Under the pieces are notes generated by a model, which did not search any database, was not told the origin of the DNA, and saw only the letters and a list, made by a program, of their open reading frames with translations. Made by a program: the position numbers and the translations under genes. A stretch of DNA of 10,185 bases from an uncultured Bacteroidales bacterium (GTDB lineage: Bacteria; Bacteroidota; Bacteroidia; Bacteroidales; P3): assembly GCA_947177845.1 (NCBI GenBank), contig CAMWVZ010000025.1, positions 1 through 10,185 on the forward strand, given 5' to 3'. Shown piece after piece: positions 5,090 through 10,185 of this stretch. Every line of letters begins with the position of its first letter. Position 1 is the first letter of the stretch.

Positions 5090-5569
5090 ATGGGAAAGTT
5101 TAATAAGAACGCCAAGAAAGCCACGCCGGAAATCAACACCGGCAGTATGAGCGACATTATCTTCATGCTTTTGTTCTTCTTTATGGTGATTACCACGATG
5201 CGCGAGAGCACCTTGTTCGTGCGCATCAATCCGCCGCAAGCCAGCGAAGTGCAGAAGTTGGAGAAGAAGTCGTTGGTAAGCTACATCTACATCGGCCCTC
5301 CTATCGACGCGCAGAAGTTCGGTACCGAACCTCGTATTCAGCTCAACGACCAAATGTCGGGCGTGCGTGACATCACGCAGTTTATCGAGGCGGAACGTCA
5401 GGCGCGCGACGAAGTGGACCGTCCGTTGATGACCACGTCTATCAAAGCCGACAAAAGCGTGAAAATGGGTATCGTTACCGATGTGAAGCAGGAGTTGAGA
5501 AAGGTGAATGCCTTGAAGATTAACTACTCCACCTCAAAGGGTAAGGACATTCACGCCAACAGGCAATAA
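5090..5569 (+). CDS. exbD: ExbD/TolR-family proton channel subunit, second copy
   Basis: This 159-residue protein repeats the ExbD plan. A basic N-terminus (MGKFNKNAKKATPE) is followed by the GSMSDIIFMLLFFFMVITTM membrane helix (about residues 18-37) with Asp22 as the predicted proton-carrying residue. The periplasmic domain ends with SIKADKSVKMGIVTDVKQELRKVNALKINYS, the usual ExbD/TolR C-terminal fold. It differs clearly from the upstream copy in the periplasmic part, so the two are old paralogues, not a recent duplication. An AAGGAGG ends 7 bases before the ATG and overlaps the stop of the first exbD, favouring coupled translation. It is the last gene of the operon; a strong terminator follows 24 bases after its stop. 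Confidence 0.94.
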   Translation: MGKFNKNAKKATPEINTGSMSDIIFMLLFFFMVITTMRESTLFVRINPPQASEVQKLEKKSLVSYIYIGPPIDAQKFGTEPRIQLNDQMSGVRDITQFIEAERQARDEVDRPLMTTSIKADKSVKMGIVTDVKQELRKVNALKINYSTSKGKDIHANRQ

Positions 5570-5593
5570 TCCGCACGGAAACGTGGGGATATG

Positions 5594-5625
5594 AAAAAGG
5601 CGCTTTCGTAAGAAAGCGCCTTTTT
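5594..5625. terminator. Strong intrinsic terminator between convergent exbD and hflX
   Basis: AAAAAGGCGCTTTC (5594-5607) pairs perfectly with 5612-5625 around a GTAA tetraloop, giving 14 bp. On the plus strand the 3' side runs into seven T's (5621-5627). On the minus strand the 3' side has five T's. It therefore ends the exb operon and probably also serves the hflX operon, whose stop codon is 11 bases away. Confidence 0.93.
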
Positions 5626-5635
5626 TTGTCCGTAT

Positions 5636-6847
5636 CTATTCCGCTTCGGGGAAATCGTCATACAGAAGCTTATCGTAGGGATAGCGCGTAAGATGCACTT
5701 TCTTCACCTCGTCGTATAGGATTTTGCGGAACTCGTCTATGTTCTCACGCGTGGCCGCCGAAAGGAAAATGCAAGGGGCGTTGTCTTTGGCATACCACAT
5801 CTTCTTGAGGTCGTCCAGACTGTAATTCCGCTTGGTGAGGGGCGAAAGGTCGTCTTCGTCTTTCTTCTCGTAGGTATAGGCGTCTATTTTGTTAAACACC
5901 ACTATCGTTCTCTTGTCGGCCGCCCCGATTTCGCTCAACGTCTGCTGCACCACGCGCAGTTGGTCGTCGAATTCGGGATGCGAAATATCGACCACGTGCA
6001 GGAGAATATCGCTTTCGCGCACCTCGTCTAAGGTAGACTTGAACGACTCCACCAAACTGTGCGGCAACTTGCGGATAAAGCCCACCGTGTCGGAAAGCAG
6101 GAACGGGAGATTGCCTATCACCACCTTGCGCACCGTGGTGTCGAGCGTGGCGAAAAGCTTGTTCTCGGCCAGCACTTCCGACTTGCTGATAAGGTTCATG
6201 ATGGTGCTCTTGCCCACATTGGTATAGCCCACCAAAGCCACCCGCACCATGCTGACGCGGTTTTTGCGTTGGGTAACCTTCTGCTTGTCTATTTCGGTGA
6301 GCCGCGTTTTGAGAAGCGAGATTTTATCGTGAATTACCCGCCGGTCCGTCTCGATTTCCTTTTCACCCGGACCGCGCATCCCCACGCCGCCCCGCTGCTT
6401 GCTCAAGTGCGTCCACATACCGGTAAGACGGGGCAGAAGATATTGGTATTGCGCCAGCTCCACCTGCGTCTTGGCATGGGCCGTGCGGGCGTGCTTGGCA
6501 AAGATGTCGAGGATGAGCGTGGTGCGGTCGAGCACCTTGCCGTGCAGTTCGCTTTCTATATTGCGTTGCTGGGCGGGCGAGAGCTCATCGTCGAAAATCA
6601 CGATGTCTATCTTCTCGGCCGTCACATAGGTCTTGATTTCCTCGAGTTTGCCCGTGCCCACATAGAATTTGGGGTGCGGATAGTCTAACTTCTGAATGAA
6701 GCGCGCCCGCACGTCCACTTCGGCGGTCTCGGCCAAGAAAGCCAATTCTTCCAAGTATTCGGTTTCTTTCTCCACCGATACCTCGCCGCAGGAAACTCCC
6801 ACGAGCACCGCCTTCTCTCTTATTTTCCTGTTTTCTATCGCCGCCAT
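5636..6847 (-). CDS. hflX: GTPase HflX (ribosome splitting/rescue)
   Basis: HflX is a ribosome-associated GTPase that binds the 50S subunit and helps split stalled 70S ribosomes after stress. The 403-residue protein has the HflX N-terminal domain with GTGKLEEI (64-71), DDELSPAQQRNIE (86-98) and the RGGVGMRGPGE linker signature (152-162). The G domain follows, with G1 GYTNVGKST (207-215), the G2 region TLDTT (234-238), G3 DTVGF (253-257), G4 NKID (319-322) and G5 SAA (363-365). All GTP-binding motifs are intact. The ATG at 6847 lies 6 bases after the trpS stop, with a weak AGGA just upstream. It is last in the nupG-tatD-trpS-hflX operon and is followed by the shared terminator. In E. coli hflX follows hfq; that is not the case here. 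Confidence 0.97.
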   Translation of the reverse strand: MAAIENRKIREKAVLVGVSCGEVSVEKETEYLEELAFLAETAEVDVRARFIQKLDYPHPKFYVGTGKLEEIKTYVTAEKIDIVIFDDELSPAQQRNIESELHGKVLDRTTLILDIFAKHARTAHAKTQVELAQYQYLLPRLTGMWTHLSKQRGGVGMRGPGEKEIETDRRVIHDKISLLKTRLTEIDKQKVTQRKNRVSMVRVALVGYTNVGKSTIMNLISKSEVLAENKLFATLDTTVRKVVIGNLPFLLSDTVGFIRKLPHSLVESFKSTLDEVRESDILLHVVDISHPEFDDQLRVVQQTLSEIGAADKRTIVVFNKIDAYTYEKKDEDDLSPLTKRNYSLDDLKKMWYAKDNAPCIFLSAATRENIDEFRKILYDEVKKVHLTRYPYDKLLYDDFPEAE

Positions 6848-6853
6848 TCCTGC

Positions 6854-7843
6854 CTAAAATCCTATTATCGCACGCACCTCGCGCACCGTTTTCGCCGCGC
6901 TTTCGTGCGCCTTTTCCATTCCCTGCCTGCGCACCTTCTCCAGATAGGCGTCGTCGGCCAAAATGGCCTCTATCTTATCGCGCAAGGGCGCTATGAACTT
7001 CACCGTATCTTCGGCCAACTGCTTCTTGAGGTCGCCGTAGCGGATGGAACAGTTCTTATAGGCTTGGTCGAAAGCATCGTAGACTTCCGGCGCACAGAGC
7101 GTCTTGACCAACAGAAAAAGATTGGCGATTACCTCCGGCTTTTCCTGATTCATTTCCACGGGGCCCGAATCGGTGGTGGCGCGCATGATTTTCTTTCGGA
7201 TTACCTCGTCTGTATCGGTCAGGAAAATAGCGTTGTTGCCGCTCTCGCTCTTGCCCATTTTGCCGCTTCCGTCCAAACCGGGAATCTTCACCAAATCGCC
7301 GCCGTAGCTGAATGCCTGCGGCAGTTTGAAATAGTCTTGTCCGTAGAGACTGTTGAAGCGCTGGGCGAACACGCGCGTCATTTCGAGGTGTTGTTCCTGA
7401 TCCTTTCCCACCGGCACCAAATCGGCATGATGAATGAGAATGTCGGTGGCCATCAAGGTGGGATAGGTGAGCAGACCCGCGTTGACGTTGTTGGGGTTCT
7501 GCCGCGCCTTGTCCTTGAACGAGGTGCAGCGTTCCAACTCGCCCAAATAGGCGTTCATGTTCATGAACAGATAAAGTTCGGCCGTTTCGGGGAGGTCGCT
7601 TTGGGCGTAGAGCGCCACCTTCTCGGGGTCTAACCCGCAGGCGATATAGGTAGCCAGAATCTGCTTGACATTCTGCCGCAGGTGTTCGGGGTGCGGGTGG
7701 GTGGTGAGACTGTGATAGTCGGCGATAAAGAAGTAGCAGTTGTATTCCTCCTGCATGCGGATGAAATTACGCACCGCACCGAAATAGTTGCCCAAGTGCA
7801 GGTTGCCCGTAGGCCGGATTCCGCTTACCACAATTTTTTTCAT
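6854..7843 (-). CDS. trpS: Tryptophan-tRNA ligase
   Basis: This class I aminoacyl-tRNA synthetase charges tRNA-Trp. Starting at the ATG at 7843 it has 329 residues, normal for bacterial TrpRS (about 330). A TTG two codons upstream (7849) overlaps the end of tatD and is the less likely start. Visible elements are the N-terminal SGIRPTGNLHLGNYFGAV with the HIGH-type motif HLGN (16-19), the DLVPVGKDQEQHLEMTR region (141-157) and the catalytic loop GKMGKSESGN (194-203). That loop has Gly in place of the more usual first Ser of KMSKS. TGA of tatD and ATG are separated by only 2 bases, so translation is probably coupled. Confidence 0.97.
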   Translation of the reverse strand: MKKIVVSGIRPTGNLHLGNYFGAVRNFIRMQEEYNCYFFIADYHSLTTHPHPEHLRQNVKQILATYIACGLDPEKVALYAQSDLPETAELYLFMNMNAYLGELERCTSFKDKARQNPNNVNAGLLTYPTLMATDILIHHADLVPVGKDQEQHLEMTRVFAQRFNSLYGQDYFKLPQAFSYGGDLVKIPGLDGSGKMGKSESGNNAIFLTDTDEVIRKKIMRATTDSGPVEMNQEKPEVIANLFLLVKTLCAPEVYDAFDQAYKNCSIRYGDLKKQLAEDTVKFIAPLRDKIEAILADDAYLEKVRRQGMEKAHESAAKTVREVRAIIGF

Positions 7844-7845
7844 AC

Positions 7846-8643
7846 TCAAATCTTAAAAAGGTTTCGGGCGTTGGCGGTGGTGAAGCGAGCCACCTCGGCT
7901 ATCTGCATTTCCAGACAATCCGCCAATTTTTGCCCAATCAAGGGAATATATGCGCTCTCGTTGGGTTTGCCGCGATACGGCACAGGCGCCAAGTAGGGCG
8001 CATCGGTTTCCAATAAGATACGTTCACGCGGCACGGAACGCACCACATCGGGAAGAATGGAATTCTTGAACGTGAGCACGCCGCCTATGCCGAAACAGAA
8101 GCCCAAATCCACCACACGGGGAGCCTGTTCGAGATTTCCACCGTAGCAATGGAACACGCCGCGCAAAGAACCGTCCTGCTCCTCTTTGAGAATATGCCAC
8201 GCCTCCTCGAAAGCGTTGCGCACATGCAACACCACGGGCAGGTCGAGCGCTTTGGCCCAATGCAACTGTCTGCGGAAAGCGTCTTTCTGCTGCTCGAAAT
8301 AGGTCTTGTCTTCGTGCAGGTCCAAACCAATCTCGCCCACGGCCACATAGCGGAAACCGCCCTGCGCCGCAGAAGCCGCATTCGTGGTGGAAAGCTCCTT
8401 ATAAAGTTCCTCCAGCTGCACTTCGTAGTCTGCCTTCACTTCGGTGGGATGAAGCCCTATCGTGGCGTAGACCACGCCCGGATGCGCCTCGCACAACCGC
8501 CGTATCGGGCCCACGGTATGCACATCCACCCCGCCCTGAATCAGAACCTCCACGCCGCTGTCGAGGGCGTTGCGCACCACCGTCTCCGGGTCTTGCCCGA
8601 AACTCGTGTCGTAGGTATGTGTGTGGGTGTCAATCCAATTCAT
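7846..8643 (-). CDS. tatD: TatD family metal-dependent hydrolase (DNase)
   Basis: TatD-family proteins are cytoplasmic TIM-barrel metal enzymes with 3'-5' exonuclease activity on DNA, linked to repair and DNA breakdown. The 265-residue protein has the metal-binding DTHTH (5-9), GLHPTE (63-68), GEIGLDLH (103-110), His140 in VVLHVRN, His165 in GVFHCYGG, GIGGVLTFKNS and the C-terminal ETDAPYLAPVPYRGKPNES (212-230) with catalytic Asp214. All expected metal ligands are present. The ATG overlaps the stop of the upstream transporter gene by one base (TAATG), and its own stop is 2 bases before trpS. The exact member (TatD, YcfH or YjjV type) cannot be told from sequence alone. Confidence 0.95.
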   Translation of the reverse strand: MNWIDTHTHTYDTSFGQDPETVVRNALDSGVEVLIQGGVDVHTVGPIRRLCEAHPGVVYATIGLHPTEVKADYEVQLEELYKELSTTNAASAAQGGFRYVAVGEIGLDLHEDKTYFEQQKDAFRRQLHWAKALDLPVVLHVRNAFEEAWHILKEEQDGSLRGVFHCYGGNLEQAPRVVDLGFCFGIGGVLTFKNSILPDVVRSVPRERILLETDAPYLAPVPYRGKPNESAYIPLIGQKLADCLEMQIAEVARFTTANARNLFKI

Positions 8644-9956
8644 TATTTGCCGGGTTTATGTTCCTGTTTAAACAAAATAAGGAACAAGACACCTACCAAA
8701 AGCGCAAATCCGGAAAAGATAAACCATGTGGTCTGCCACGCACCGGCGGTATTGCCAATCAAAAAGCCGTTTTCCCAATGGCAGAAATGATTGATGACCC
8801 AACCCGCCGAAAGGGTTCCTATCGTGGCGCCCAGGCCATTGGTCATCAACATGAACAAACCTTGTGCAGAACCTTGAATACTCTTGTCGGCCGACTTATC
8901 GATAAACAGAGCGCCCGACACATTGAAGAAATCGAAAGCCACCCCGTAGACAATCATGGAAATGATAAACAACCACAATCCGTTTCCGGGATTTCCCAAA
9001 CCCAAACCGCCGAAACGCAACATCCATGCCATCATGGAAATAAACATCACGATTTTGATGCCGAACTTTCGCAAGAAAAACGGAATCAACAAAATGCATA
9101 AAGCTTCGGAAATTTGCGACAAAGAGGTCAACAGCGTGGGGTTGCGTGCCCCGAAAGCATCGACGAATTCGGGAACCGATTGGAAGTGCGAAATATAGGG
9201 CCCCGCATAGCCGTTCGTCACTTGCAAGCACATTCCCAACAGCATGGAAAAAATAAAGAAGACGGCAAATCGTCTTTCCTTAAATAAGGAAAATGCCCGC
9301 AAACCCAACACATCCACCATCGAACCGCTCTCTTTTCCTTTCACCAAACAACATTTCGGAAGTGTCAAGCTGTATACAAACAGAAAAATCCCCAACAATC
9401 CCGACACAAAAAACTGCCAATGGCTATATTGAAACGTATTCTCGCCACCCAGCATAAATCCGAAACGGCCGTCCGCCATATAGGCGCAATTCACAAACCA
9501 CATGGTTGCGATGAATCCGACAGTTCCGAACACCCGAATGGGTGGGAAATCTTTAACGGTGTCCATGCCCGCATCGGTAAGAATACGGAAAGCCACGGTA
9601 TTGGAAAGCGCTATCGTAGGCATATAAAATGCCACCGAGATGGTATAGAGGGTGATGAACAAAGTGGGATTGGGTTGGGCGGATTGCATCCCCATAAACC
9701 AACAAAGCCCCATGAACAAACCCGCCACCAAATGACAAAAGCCCAACAACCTTTGAGGTTGCACGAATTTATCCGCCACAATGCCCATCAAAGCGGGCAT
9801 AAAGACAGAAACAATGCCTTGGATGGCATAAAACCACGGAATCAAATCTCCCATACCAACTCGTCCCAAGTAGTTGCCCATACAGGTAAGATAGGCGCCC
9901 CAAACGGCGAATTGAAAGAAATTCATCAAGATAAGGCGAAACTTGATATTCTTCAT
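8643..9956 (-). CDS. nupG: NupG/XapB-type nucleoside:H+ symporter (major facilitator superfamily)
   Basis: This 437-residue protein is hydrophobic throughout, with about 12 membrane helices. It closely resembles E. coli NupG in several blocks that I know from that protein: LMNFFQFAVWGAYLT near the start, VFMPALMGIVADK (51-63), DFPPIRVFGTVGFI (136-149), FFIFSMLLGMCLQVTN (233-248), SQISEALCILLIPFFL (280-295), SMIVYGVAFDFFNVSG (333-348) and GSAQGLFMLMTNGLG (362-376). NupG-type carriers import nucleosides with protons across the inner membrane; the substrate range of this homologue is inferred. It is first in the leftward operon, with its ATG at 9956. A promoter-like element lies 36 bases upstream, and no Shine-Dalgarno is evident. 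Its stop overlaps the tatD start. Pairing a nucleoside importer with a DNase could serve nucleotide salvage (inference). Confidence 0.93.
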   Translation of the reverse strand: MKNIKFRLILMNFFQFAVWGAYLTCMGNYLGRVGMGDLIPWFYAIQGIVSVFMPALMGIVADKFVQPQRLLGFCHLVAGLFMGLCWFMGMQSAQPNPTLFITLYTISVAFYMPTIALSNTVAFRILTDAGMDTVKDFPPIRVFGTVGFIATMWFVNCAYMADGRFGFMLGGENTFQYSHWQFFVSGLLGIFLFVYSLTLPKCCLVKGKESGSMVDVLGLRAFSLFKERRFAVFFIFSMLLGMCLQVTNGYAGPYISHFQSVPEFVDAFGARNPTLLTSLSQISEALCILLIPFFLRKFGIKIVMFISMMAWMLRFGGLGLGNPGNGLWLFIISMIVYGVAFDFFNVSGALFIDKSADKSIQGSAQGLFMLMTNGLGATIGTLSAGWVINHFCHWENGFLIGNTAGAWQTTWFIFSGFALLVGVLFLILFKQEHKPGK

Positions 9957-9991
9957 AGCATAAGGTATTTTTTCTATTTGGCTGCAAACAG

Positions 9992-9999
9992 CAAATTTA
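9992..9999 (-). promoter_or_regulatory. Candidate -7 promoter element of the nupG-tatD-trpS-hflX operon
   Basis: TAAATTTG on the minus strand (9999 to 9992) matches TAnnTTTG exactly. Transcription would start near 9985, about 28 bases before the nupG ATG. A -33 TTTG is not clear; TTTTCG near 10025 is the nearest approximation. Confidence 0.5.
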
Positions 10000-10030
10000 A
10001 GATAAAGATACTAATTTCTGCCGAAAACAT

Positions 10031-10038
10031 TAATTTTG
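10031..10038 (+). promoter_or_regulatory. Candidate -7 promoter element of the short-chain dehydrogenase gene
   Basis: TAATTTTG on the plus strand matches TAnnTTTG exactly and ends 32 bases before the ATG at 10071. Transcription would start near 10044. No convincing -33 element is seen. It lies 31 bases from the opposing minus-strand element, so the two divergent units share one short control region (9957-10070). Confidence 0.5.
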
Positions 10039-10070
10039 CACTTCAGAATGACTTTTTAGTATATATTGCT

Positions 10071-10185
10071 ATGGATGCCAAGGAAGTGGTAATGATTTCC
10101 GGCGCTTCGTCGGGAATCGGAAAAGCTTTAGCGATAGAAATGCTCCGGCGCGGATATTGCGTTTCGTTGTCCGCCCGCCGGCCGG
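10071..10185 (+). CDS. Short-chain dehydrogenase/reductase family protein (partial, C-terminus outside window)
   Basis: Only the first 38 codons are in the window. They read MDAKEVVMISGASSGIGKAL followed by AIEMLRRGYCVSLSARRP. The GASSGIG at residues 11-17 is the glycine-rich dinucleotide-binding motif (TGxxxGIG type) of classical short-chain dehydrogenases. The following Arg-rich strand end (SARRP) suggests NADP(H) preference, as basic residues here contact its phosphate (inference). The substrate cannot be told without the rest. The gene diverges from nupG, with a TAATTTTG promoter element upstream and no Shine-Dalgarno. Confidence 0.9.
   Translation, partial: MDAKEVVMISGASSGIGKALAIEMLRRGYCVSLSARRP

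Noticed and set aside
3289..5353. Long minus-strand open frames opposite exbB and the exbD genes
   Set aside because: They lie antisense to well-recognised genes with their own ribosome-binding sites, and their products show no domain character.
6059..6688. A 209-codon plus-strand frame opposite hflX
   Set aside because: Antisense to the conserved GTPase with all G motifs; its product is low-complexity His/Arg/Leu.
1..10185. Mobile elements, CRISPR arrays, phage or defence genes
   Set aside because: No transposase, integrase, terminal inverted repeat, regular spaced repeat or toxin-like gene was seen; every long gene except the first lipoprotein and the small exb membrane protein belongs to a familiar housekeeping or transport family.

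Overview
The window looks like ordinary chromosomal DNA from a member of the Bacteroidetes, most likely the order Bacteroidales. Four things point there. Several intergenic gaps carry a TAnnTTTG-type -7 promoter element. The exbB - small membrane protein - exbD - exbD cluster is typical of that phylum. The ExbB homologue begins with a signal peptide followed by a long acidic Ala/Glu/Thr stretch. The leftmost gene encodes a Bacteroidetes-style lipoprotein. No insertion sequence, prophage gene, CRISPR array or toxin-antitoxin pair is visible, and base composition looks even throughout. I found no unknown multi-gene defence or biosynthetic system.

Left part, minus strand (1-3015): a translation-factor and ribosomal-protein cluster reads leftward as infC (IF-3), rpmI (L35), rplT (L20), rplS (L19). 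It is followed, after a likely terminator, by a partial lipoprotein gene of unknown function that leaves the window. infC appears to start at an AUC codon behind a perfect AGGAGG, 12 codons upstream of the first ATG. The 129-base gap between rpmI and rplT holds an interrupted stem-loop that may be regulatory.

Middle part, plus strand (about 3070-5630): a tRNA-Ser(GGA) gene lies 26 bases before an energy-transduction operon. The operon encodes an ExbB/TolQ-type proton-channel subunit, a 111-residue three-helix membrane protein and two ExbD-type proteins. Together these should form a proton-motive-force-driven motor in the inner membrane, of the kind that powers TonB-dependent outer-membrane uptake. 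A strong stem-loop at 5594-5625 ends the operon and probably also stops convergent transcription from the right.

Right part, minus strand (5636-9999): a tightly packed operon reads leftward as a NupG-type nucleoside transporter, TatD nuclease/hydrolase, tryptophanyl-tRNA synthetase and the ribosome-rescue GTPase HflX. Gene junctions are a 1-base overlap, 2 bases and 6 bases, so co-transcription and translational coupling are likely. A divergent gap with a promoter-like element on each strand separates it from the first 38 codons of a short-chain dehydrogenase/reductase gene, which runs off the right edge.

The most useful second looks are the AUC start of infC, the rpmI-rplT leader structure, the tRNA-to-exbB linkage and the mutually exclusive hairpins ahead of the lipoprotein gene.
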